From an uncultured Chitinophaga sp. (GTDB taxonomy: Bacteria > Bacteroidota > Bacteroidia > Chitinophagales > Chitinophagaceae), in NCBI RefSeq assembly GCF_937898475.1, contig NZ_CALEJS010000007.1, forward strand, positions 1-38,557: 38,557 bases of DNA, written 5' to 3'. The notes below the pieces were generated by a model that was not told the DNA's origin, searched no databases, and saw only the letters and a list, made by a program, of their open reading frames with translations. Of the stretch, positions 31,673 to 38,557 are shown one piece after another (the first letter of the stretch is position 1; the number at the start of each line of letters is the position of its first letter). Position numbers and translations under genes: made by a program.

Positions 31673-34141
31673 CTATTGTATACGCTGCAACGCTTCATTG
31701 TTACCTAATTTTCTTGGCCGGGTCGTTATTTTTGTTTTCCCAAAATTATAGGTGAAACCTAAAGACAGACGGCGGCTGTCTCCATACCGGTCTTTCCGTG
31801 AGCGGTATACTTCAAAACTTTGTCCTGAGAAGTATACGTTGCGTTTCAGGATATCAGTACCACCGATCCTGAGCTGGCCTTTATTATTCAGCACACTTAT
31901 TAATAAACCGGCATCTATGTTCCCCACTTCTCCTATACTGGTCAGCTCAGACGTGAGTGAAGAATAGTAGTAAGCGGTAACTTCCAGTTTAATGTTCTTT
32001 GAGAAATTAAAAGTGTGACTGCTTTTAATGTTAAACCAGTCGGAGGAAAGACGGAACGATTGGTTGAGCACCTTACCCTCTGCTTTTGAATAGCCGAAGA
32101 CGGAGCCGCTGTTTTGTGTACTCCACCAGGAAGTTATCTGAAGCGGGTAGAACACGTCAATATGGAAGTCTTGTGCATTATCCAGGTTTTGCAATGCAAA
32201 GTAGGTCACCTTGGTATTGTAATCCTGCTTTATGGGGAATTGACCGAACATCCCTTTAATGATGGTATAGTTAAATGAAATGTTCAGTTTATTTAACTGG
32301 GTATTTAAACTGAAGATGTTGTCATACTGTGGCTGAAGCGCAGGGTTGCCTGTAAATACGGTATACTGGTTAACAAATATTGTGTAGGGAACCAGTTCAT
32401 TATATGGCGCGCGGCTGATCACTTTCTTGTAAGAAAGCGAGAAATTGTATTGCTTGCTGAAATCATGCTGGTAGTTAATGGTCGGGAAGAATTTCAGATA
32501 GTTTTGTTTAAAATTATTAATGAATTCCGCTTCCGTATTTTCAACCCTTAAACCCGCCTGCAGCCTGTCGCTTACCCAGTTTTTGGACAGAATGGCGTAA
32601 CCCGCATAGATCGCCTCTCTGAGGTGATTGTTATTGGAGTAACCGGGTACCACAGCAAACTGTCCGCTGCTGTTATCTTCGTAAAGAATACTGTTTTTGG
32701 AATCTGTACGCTGATATTTCAGGCCCGTTTCCAGCTGCCAGTGCTGCCGGAATTTATGTGTATAGTCGGCCTGACCGATAAGAATGTTTATATTGGTATT
32801 ATTAGTGATCTGGTAAATGGCCGGCGTACGTATTATAGCTTCGGTACCGTCAACCAGTACTGAAGGAAAATATTGGAAGAAGTTGCTGTTATAGCGTGTA
32901 TATGTACTGAGCAAGGTGAGTTCGTTTTTCCCGGAATCAGCCAGCAGGTGGTAGTTCAGGTTAAAGTTATAGGTCTCTCCTTTGTTGTCCAGCGGGCTGT
33001 TGGTATATAGTATTGAGTCAACAGGCGCCTGCAGTTTGCTGAATATATTGCTGGACGCAAAGAGGCCGTCGCTTCGTACTATCCTGGCCGTTGCAAGCGC
33101 TCCGATGGTTTGGTTATCAGTGAGATTGATATCTGTTCCACCCTGAAATGAATAAAAGTTCTGGTAGAAGGTCCTGGTGATATTTTCCTTGAGCAGATCT
33201 GGTTTTTCTGTTGCATTTAACTCACGGTCCATCAGATTGACGGATTGCTGGTCGCTTCTGGTGTATGCGCCCAGGCCAAAAAGCGTGACATTCTTTTTCT
33301 TGTAAGTGATCCTGCTATTGCCTCCATATTGTCCGTATTTCCCTTGGGCGCCTTCCAAACGAACATTGCCGGTAATACCTTCTGTTTGTTTCTTTTTGGT
33401 GATGATATTAATAACGGCCCCATAAGCGGCATCATACCGGGCGGATGGATTGGTGATCAGCTCTACAGAAGAGATATTTCCTGCAGGTATCATCTGGAGG
33501 ATATCCTGTAAAGAGGCTTCAGGGATTGGTTTATTATCCACCAGGAACATCGTTTTCTTGCCTTGTAGCTGCACCTCATTGGAGGCGGATAATGATACAA
33601 ATGGCGTTGATTTAAGCAGGTCAATGGAGTTGCCAGACGCCATTGCGCTCTTTTCCACATTCACAATAAACCGGTCGCCTTTCCTTTCCACGGGGGCTTT
33701 GCGGCCGGCGATCTCGATCTCTGTCAAGGTAGTGGCGGATGCAGCCATGGTTAACCGCCCAACATGTACCCCTTCCTCTGCCTGCATTTTAACAGGCCTT
33801 GAATAGCTAATGGTAAATCCAAGCACAGAAACCTTAACAAGGTAGTTGCCGGAAGGAACGTTGAAGAAGTGATATTGCCCTGTTGTATCTGATAATACGT
33901 TCTTTACTACAGATGAATCGGGAAAGGAAAGCAGGGAGACGGTAGCAAAAGGTATCGGGGCGCCCTGCTGGTCAGTAACCAGGCCGCTTAGCTGGCCTTT
34001 TACCAGGGTATCTGTTACAATAGCAAGCCTGTCAGTATAGCGATCTACTCCCTTCGCTACAAGGATTGTAAACATGCAGATGACAATAATTGCTGATGTT
34101 CTCCAGGCGGGGCCGCAGTACTTCTTTTTTTGGATTTTCAT
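31673..34141 (-). CDS. TonB-dependent outer-membrane beta-barrel protein in the NRPS cluster
   Basis: This 822-residue protein has a basic N-terminus and a signal/anchor segment (about residues 15-31, SAIIVICMFTILVAKG). A carboxypeptidase-regulatory-like domain (about 48-125; GQLSGLVTDQQGAPIPFATVSL) comes next, then a plug region (about 140-255; SVELITNPSARYDAAYGAVINIITKK). The long barrel is of the 'outer membrane protein beta-barrel family' type, ending in LGFTYNFGKTK. It lacks an STN domain, so it probably does not signal. It lies between the exporter and the thioesterase. It could be the receptor for the cluster's product (for example iron-loaded peptide), part of its exit route, or a self-protection element; sequence alone does not decide. 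Confidence 0.88.
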   Translation of the reverse strand: MKIQKKKYCGPAWRTSAIIVICMFTILVAKGVDRYTDRLAIVTDTLVKGQLSGLVTDQQGAPIPFATVSLLSFPDSSVVKNVLSDTTGQYHFFNVPSGNYLVKVSVLGFTISYSRPVKMQAEEGVHVGRLTMAASATTLTEIEIAGRKAPVERKGDRFIVNVEKSAMASGNSIDLLKSTPFVSLSASNEVQLQGKKTMFLVDNKPIPEASLQDILQMIPAGNISSVELITNPSARYDAAYGAVINIITKKKQTEGITGNVRLEGAQGKYGQYGGNSRITYKKKNVTLFGLGAYTRSDQQSVNLMDRELNATEKPDLLKENITRTFYQNFYSFQGGTDINLTDNQTIGALATARIVRSDGLFASSNIFSKLQAPVDSILYTNSPLDNKGETYNFNLNYHLLADSGKNELTLLSTYTRYNSNFFQYFPSVLVDGTEAIIRTPAIYQITNNTNINILIGQADYTHKFRQHWQLETGLKYQRTDSKNSILYEDNSSGQFAVVPGYSNNNHLREAIYAGYAILSKNWVSDRLQAGLRVENTEAEFINNFKQNYLKFFPTINYQHDFSKQYNFSLSYKKVISRAPYNELVPYTIFVNQYTVFTGNPALQPQYDNIFSLNTQLNKLNISFNYTIIKGMFGQFPIKQDYNTKVTYFALQNLDNAQDFHIDVFYPLQITSWWSTQNSGSVFGYSKAEGKVLNQSFRLSSDWFNIKSSHTFNFSKNIKLEVTAYYYSSLTSELTSIGEVGNIDAGLLISVLNNKGQLRIGGTDILKRNVYFSGQSFEVYRSRKDRYGDSRRLSLGFTYNFGKTKITTRPRKLGNNEALQRIQ

Positions 34142-34280
34142 ACGTTCTTTGGTCGATAAGGGTTTAGCGCTTGTTTGGCGTAACTGAAGCCGCTACAAGT
34201 TGTTGGTTATCTTGGTAATGGGTGTTTAGATTTTGGCCATTCATCGGCAATTTACAATTTTTAACATTTAATGTGTTATT

Positions 34281-35948
34281 TTAGTTTAACAGCGACCCAG
34301 CAGAATAAATAGTGACATCTTCTATTGTCAGTCTTCCATAATCCATTTTATAAAGTTTGTCTGCAGTATGATAGTATTTATCATCATGGGTGATACCAAT
34401 GATGGTGAGGCCCTCTTCTTTCAATGCAGGAAGGATCTCGGTATAGAACTTTTTCCTGAAATAGGGATCCTGATCCGCTGCCCATTCATCCAGCACCAGT
34501 ATAGGTTTTTCCTCCAGCAGGGCGGCAATAAGGGCAAGCCGTTTTCGTTGTCCGGTAGAAAGGTCGATTGTAGAAAATTGATGGCCGTCCAGCTTAACTT
34601 TGTTATCCAGCTCAAACAGCTGCAGGTAATATTCCCATTTTTCCATAGAGAAATTCCTGATACCCGGCAGATCATTGAACAGATAAAAGTCACTGAACAC
34701 AACGGCAAAAAGGGTACGGTACTCGGGGTAGTTATCGGTAGTGACGGGGATGCCGTTGAGGAGGATCTCTCCCGCCATTGGAGGCCGTATGCCGATCAGT
34801 GAATGAATAAGTGTAGTCTTACCGCTGCCGTTCCCCCCATATATAAAAATAGTTTCTCCCTTCCTGATATCTAAACTGATAGGACCCACTCCGAAGGTTT
34901 TGTTCTTGTCGGCATCCTTGTAACTGAATTCCAGCTGGCTGACTGACAAAGTATCAAATTCCTGTTTGCTTATATACCTGGAAGGTATGCGATTCCCTTT
35001 TTGCTCTTCTTCCAGTTCCTTTTTTAAGTTCAGCAAATGAATGGCAGCCACTTTTGCCCTTGCCAGTCCGGGAAGAGCCCCCATAATGGTTTCGATAGAA
35101 CCCAGCAGGTAAAGCAGTGTGAATACAAAACTTACAATATTACCAGGTTTTATATTCAGCAGAATGCCCAATACCAGCAGTACAGACGATATCAGCAGGT
35201 AGAAGAGTATCTGCCCGGTGACCTGGTTGGTAAGGAATCCTGCATGGGCGGAGATATTGTTTTTGAAAGATTCGTCTGCCACCGGGGCTATCTTCCTGTC
35301 ATAAATGTCATGACCCTTACGGGAATCCATGTTGATCTCTTTGAACCCGTGCAGTAAGGCGTTGAAGTGCTCAAGGAACTTGTTCTCCAGGACGCGGCTC
35401 CGTTCATACTTTAAACTGATCTTTTTATTGTTTACATAGTAGACGCTGATGCCGATCGATGCCACAAATAATGTGATGGCGAAGAGTATGATTGAGATAG
35501 ATGCAAGATAGATCAGGCAGGCTATAGACAGGATCATTGCAGTGAAGAACTGGATGATGATCATTGATGCGTCTGTAAGCACATATACATCCCTGAATAT
35601 AGCCGTTTGTATATTGCTTCTTTTCTCTGTCAGTTGCTGGTAGTTAGACCCGAGGATAAAAGACAGGATGTGCTTCCGCAGTCGCCAGAACAGGTTTTGT
35701 GATGAACGGATGATCCCAAGTGAAAGCAACCTCCTGGTGCCAATCACCAGTAGCACAATACCTGCGGCGATTAAAAGGTAATCTTTGTTAACGGTTGTCA
35801 GGGAGCCGGATATAATGAGATTTATAACACGGGTTACACAATTAATGAACAGGAAATTGAGTATTCCCGAGAGGATCCCCAGCAGTACATATTTAACCAG
35901 CCTTTGTTTGCCGAACATGGGCATTATCAGCGTGAATACTTTTTTCAT
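34281..35948 (-). CDS. Cyclic-peptide export ABC transporter (fused permease and ATPase)
   Basis: This 555-residue half-transporter has six predicted membrane helices in the first 300 residues, then an ATPase domain with Walker A GGNGSGKTT (371-379), signature LSTGQRKR (463-470) and Walker B PILVLDEWA (482-490). The sequence style (short linker, LSTGQ signature, DEWAADQDP after Walker B) matches the SyrD/PvdE/YojI group that moves peptides made by NRPSs, such as syringomycin or the pyoverdine precursor, across the inner membrane. It works as a dimer. Its place 59 bp after the beta-hydroxylase gene and on the same strand as the NRPS says it exports that product. Confidence 0.93.
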   Translation of the reverse strand: MKKVFTLIMPMFGKQRLVKYVLLGILSGILNFLFINCVTRVINLIISGSLTTVNKDYLLIAAGIVLLVIGTRRLLSLGIIRSSQNLFWRLRKHILSFILGSNYQQLTEKRSNIQTAIFRDVYVLTDASMIIIQFFTAMILSIACLIYLASISIILFAITLFVASIGISVYYVNNKKISLKYERSRVLENKFLEHFNALLHGFKEINMDSRKGHDIYDRKIAPVADESFKNNISAHAGFLTNQVTGQILFYLLISSVLLVLGILLNIKPGNIVSFVFTLLYLLGSIETIMGALPGLARAKVAAIHLLNLKKELEEEQKGNRIPSRYISKQEFDTLSVSQLEFSYKDADKNKTFGVGPISLDIRKGETIFIYGGNGSGKTTLIHSLIGIRPPMAGEILLNGIPVTTDNYPEYRTLFAVVFSDFYLFNDLPGIRNFSMEKWEYYLQLFELDNKVKLDGHQFSTIDLSTGQRKRLALIAALLEEKPILVLDEWAADQDPYFRKKFYTEILPALKEEGLTIIGITHDDKYYHTADKLYKMDYGRLTIEDVTIYSAGSLLN

Positions 35949-36007
35949 TTTTAATGCTTAAGTAGTTGAAAAAGGCGATGGATGGAATGGGAACAGTTCC
36001 CGCCTTA

Positions 36008-37621
36008 TCAGGCAGGAACTGCATTGGATTCATACAAAAGCTCTTTTTCACCAAACAGTCTTTCAGCAATGATTCCCCGGTTTTTACATTCTTCCACCAG
36101 GAGGTTTGACTGGATGATCGGGTTAGATTCATCGGTATACTTAATACTGCTGATGAACTTCAGCCAGGGTTCCATGCCCATTGCGTATACATAGGCTTCT
36201 TTGGGATGGAATATGTCGATCAGGTGCAATCCCTTCCTGAAGTCGGATCCAGAAAGCCTTCTCGACTGGTCTTTGTCCCTTGGCATATCTTCTGTCAGCA
36301 AGGGGCCGTATAACCAGGTTAAGGGCGCTCCGTCACACTCCATGCCCAGGAAGATCACGTCAACATCCCCCAGCACATGGTGTATGTGCTCATACAGCTT
36401 GGCTTCCAGTATCCTTGAATCGGCTACAAAAAGGAACGAGAATTTGTCTACTGCTATATGATAACATGATTTAGCTTTCACATTCAGATCGCTGTGTTCT
36501 CCCGTAAACGGTATACCTGTTATCACGCAGTTCTTGAATTCGATGGTTTCCATTTCATCTATTTCGGTAATATTATCGAACCCGATCTTATTGAACATCA
36601 GCTTCAGGTTGGGGTCTTGCAGCGCGCCGCTGGTAGTGCGGGGGACAATGATATTCTTTATTTTGTGCCTTAAAGGAAGCAGTGTTTCAAACAGGATGTG
36701 ATCCTGGTGATTATGCGTGATCAGTACATAATCTATAACATCCGGCAGGTCTATATCAGAAAAGTGTGCCACACTTGATTCATACCCATAGTAACTGATA
36801 AGTGGATCTACGAGGATGCTGATATCTTTGGTTTCTATTAGAATGCAGGCATGGCCGAAATAGCGCATTCTTACATGTTCTCCTTCATATTTCCTGTACG
36901 CGGGGTGTTCCTGTTGCGTGAAGAACGTGTTGAATAATGCCCGGTCTGTATCCTTTACTCCCAGTATGGCAGCTATTTCATCGATCGAGCCGGCCTTACG
37001 TTTCATCCTGCTCAGTACATCGATGCCGGCATGCCTGAAAGGGATATCGAGATGCAGTACATTAGGCTCATCCAGTTTAGGTGTGCTCAGACAGAACGGA
37101 CGGTCGTCGTTATCAGTTACCCATAATGCAATGCTCTGAGAACGTTCATTATAGAATTTACTTTGGTACAGAAGTGACTCAAAGAAACGGAAAGAGGGGT
37201 TGTTGTTAAGATCATATACCAGTTCTACATATCCTTTCAGGATGTCAGGAACTTTCTCGTATAGGCTTTCCAATGAGTATCCTTTTGCATGGGCCTTTAG
37301 TGTTTTGTCGAGTTCCTGTACAGCGGCTGCAAAGGCGATCTGGTCAGCTTGCCTTTCAGTTGTCCGGTGCTTGAGTTCCCGGATCTCTTCTACACGGGGC
37401 ACTTTGTAATCCATGAATGGGCCCCCAAGCATCTTGGGATTTTTTACAGCAGCGGCATGTATCTGCTCCGACTGTATATAGGAGTTCATTATTTTAAGAT
37501 GCCTGCCTACCGTGTTCATGGCAGCTGTTGCGGGTGAGATCAGATGTGCCCAGGCATACCATCTTTCAAACAGGGGTTCAATTACTACGTTGGGTTTGAG
37601 ATACCAGGTGTTGTCTTTCAT
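36008..37621 (-). CDS. CmlA-like di-iron beta-hydroxylase (metallo-beta-lactamase fold) acting on NRPS-bound amino acids
   Basis: This 537-residue protein has an N-terminal domain of about 245 residues and a metallo-beta-lactamase-fold C-terminal domain. Length, domain order and many short motifs agree with CmlA, the chloramphenicol-pathway enzyme that hydroxylates the beta-carbon of an amino acid tethered to the NRPS CmlP, using a non-heme di-iron centre. The metal ligands line up: His303, His305, Asp307 and His308 in THNHQDH, Glu375 in FTGEHSDL and Asp401 in VADS. These are offset by two from CmlA numbering as I remember it (305, 307, 309, 310, 377, 403). Glu375 replaces the His that ordinary hydrolases of the fold use. 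It lies 44 bp after the NRPS gene. Confidence 0.88.
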   Translation of the reverse strand: MKDNTWYLKPNVVIEPLFERWYAWAHLISPATAAMNTVGRHLKIMNSYIQSEQIHAAAVKNPKMLGGPFMDYKVPRVEEIRELKHRTTERQADQIAFAAAVQELDKTLKAHAKGYSLESLYEKVPDILKGYVELVYDLNNNPSFRFFESLLYQSKFYNERSQSIALWVTDNDDRPFCLSTPKLDEPNVLHLDIPFRHAGIDVLSRMKRKAGSIDEIAAILGVKDTDRALFNTFFTQQEHPAYRKYEGEHVRMRYFGHACILIETKDISILVDPLISYYGYESSVAHFSDIDLPDVIDYVLITHNHQDHILFETLLPLRHKIKNIIVPRTTSGALQDPNLKLMFNKIGFDNITEIDEMETIEFKNCVITGIPFTGEHSDLNVKAKSCYHIAVDKFSFLFVADSRILEAKLYEHIHHVLGDVDVIFLGMECDGAPLTWLYGPLLTEDMPRDKDQSRRLSGSDFRKGLHLIDIFHPKEAYVYAMGMEPWLKFISSIKYTDESNPIIQSNLLVEECKNRGIIAERLFGEKELLYESNAVPA

Positions 37622-37665
37622 AATTCAAGGATTTAATTTGTTGTAATAAAATGAGTTGACTGGTT

Positions 37666-38557
37666 TTAATGGATGATGAGCGATCTGAGTATTTTTTCCA
37701 TTGCTGTAAGGTGCTTTCTGGAAAACAGTTCCCAGTGATCTCCCTCGATGAATGAGACATTTACAGTTCCTTCCGTGTATTGGCTCCATTCGGACATACG
37801 CGTCCTGTTTTCTGTTCCGGTAGCTTCAATGGCGTATATATTGCTTTTTATGCTACTCCCTGATGCATATGCAGCCAGTATTTTAAGATTGTTTGACAGG
37901 AATCCGGCAAGCCGTTCTTCCCCGGTATGTTCACCAGCTAGCAGCACCCTGTATTTGTTAAGCAGCTGTGCGGTATGTATGCTGTTTGTTGCTTCAGAGT
38001 AGTACACGGGCGCTGCCTGTACATGTCTGTCTACCAGCACAAGGCGGAACGGTTCTTCCTGCGTTTCCAGCAACCGGGCCACCTCATACGCAATCACAGC
38101 GCCCATAGAATAACCCAGGATGATCCGTTCGCCTTTTGTTGGGTGAGCAATGATCTGGTCATAACAATCACGTGCCGCCAGTTCAATAGAATCGTACAGG
38201 GGTTCTTCGTTTTCCAGCCCCCTGTATTGCCAGCCGTAGCAGGAAAAACTGTCAGATAACCTTTCTGCCAGTGGTCCGTACAGGATCGCATTCCCTAAAA
38301 CGGGCGGGATGAAATAAACAGGCTTCAGGTCATCCCGTTGCGGTTTATTTAAGGCGAACAGTTTACTATCTGCGGTTTGTTCTAATGCCAGTTCTTCTAC
38401 AGTGGGGCGCTGGTAGATGTCCTGGAGTTTTACATTGAACCCGTGAATGCTGTTTAACAAATGTTGCAACTTTACTGCTTTGAGACTATGCCCGCCGATA
38501 TCAAAGAAATTATCCTTCACGCTGATACGATCCTTGCCAAGGATCTCCTGCCAGATG
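37666..38557 (-). CDS. Nonribosomal peptide synthetase, C-terminal carrier protein and thioesterase domains (partial)
   Basis: The frame is open to the window edge, so the gene continues beyond 38557. Codons 38521-38556 read WQEILGKDRIS, which leads straight into the carrier motif DNFFDIGGHSLKAVKL; GTG at 38518-38520 is an internal Val codon. The Ser in GGHSL is the phosphopantetheine site. After a linker (about 50-65 residues past the GTG) comes a type I thioesterase with VYFIPPVLGNAILYGPLA, the nucleophile GYSMGA, Asp in LVDRH, and His in EGDHWELF. It releases the finished peptide by hydrolysis or cyclisation, so this is the last module of the assembly line. The start of the gene and its adenylation domains lie outside the window. 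Confidence 0.93.
   Translation of the reverse strand, partial: IWQEILGKDRISVKDNFFDIGGHSLKAVKLQHLLNSIHGFNVKLQDIYQRPTVEELALEQTADSKLFALNKPQRDDLKPVYFIPPVLGNAILYGPLAERLSDSFSCYGWQYRGLENEEPLYDSIELAARDCYDQIIAHPTKGERIILGYSMGAVIAYEVARLLETQEEPFRLVLVDRHVQAAPVYYSEATNSIHTAQLLNKYRVLLAGEHTGEERLAGFLSNNLKILAAYASGSSIKSNIYAIEATGTENRTRMSEWSQYTEGTVNVSFIEGDHWELFSRKHLTAMEKILRSLIIH

Noticed and set aside
36008..37621. Ordinary metallo-beta-lactamase hydrolase or antibiotic-resistance enzyme
   Set aside because: Glu375 replaces the third metal His, the 245-residue N-terminal domain matches the CmlA layout, and the neighbours are NRPS genes.
37666..38520. Stand-alone thioesterase starting at the GTG at 38520
   Set aside because: The frame continues upstream as WQEILGKDRIS, a typical carrier-protein lead-in, so the GTG is an internal Val codon of a larger NRPS.
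1..38557. CRISPR arrays, tRNA or rRNA genes, intact insertion sequences
   Set aside because: No spaced identical repeats, cloverleaf-like stretches, rRNA sequence or complete transposase was seen on either strand. Small non-coding RNAs cannot be excluded by eye.

Overview
The window looks like a chromosomal segment of a Bacteroidota bacterium, most likely Chitinophaga or a close relative. The grounds are a SusC/SusD pair with an STN-bearing TonB receptor, FecR and an ECF sigma factor, a GxGYxYP-family protein, several TAnnTTTG promoter elements typical of the phylum, weak ribosome-binding sites, and moderate GC content except at an AT-rich left end. All family names come from reading the translated sequence; no database search was run.

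Left part (1-4800). The first kilobase is AT-rich and scarred: a decayed C-terminal piece of what looks like a serine recombinase (23-199), an intact endonuclease/exonuclease/phosphatase-fold gene (199-915), and a 36-residue N-terminal stump of a GlcG/HbpS-type gene (926-1036) that keeps its promoter. Then come a Crp/Fnr-type regulator, a two-gene unit (monooxygenase-fold protein plus DJ-1/PfpI-like protein), and a membrane-bound ToxR-like regulator divergent from a small secreted protein of unknown function.

Middle (4800-14120). A secreted TlpA-type thioredoxin protein is followed by a 252-bp array with an exact 21-bp period. Then come a TPR/S41 peptidase, an aldo/keto reductase next to an AraC regulator, a second AraC regulator with an SDR oxidoreductase, an MDR-type quinone oxidoreductase preceded by two TetR-like palindromes without a visible tetR gene, and a VOC protein.

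Polysaccharide utilisation locus (14176-22604, minus strand). In transcription order: a GH43 lipoprotein with a ricin-type lectin domain, an ECF sigma factor whose start overlaps the GH43 gene, FecR anti-sigma, SusC and SusD. The STN domain on SusC, with FecR and the sigma factor, indicates a cell-surface signalling circuit that senses the glycan being imported.

Right-middle (22754-30849). An orphan hypothetical gene, a SAM methyltransferase, a secreted GxGYxYP protein, a very long TraB/GumN-domain protein (1202 aa), and a MORN-repeat (YwqK-like) secreted protein.

Right end (30930-38557, minus strand). This is the downstream edge of a nonribosomal peptide gene cluster. In transcription order: the last carrier protein and thioesterase domains of an NRPS cut by the window edge, a CmlA-like di-iron beta-hydroxylase on a metallo-beta-lactamase fold, a cyclic-peptide-type ABC exporter, a TonB-dependent outer-membrane protein, and a type II thioesterase. 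Together they predict an exported peptide carrying at least one beta-hydroxylated residue. This is the most interesting system in the window.
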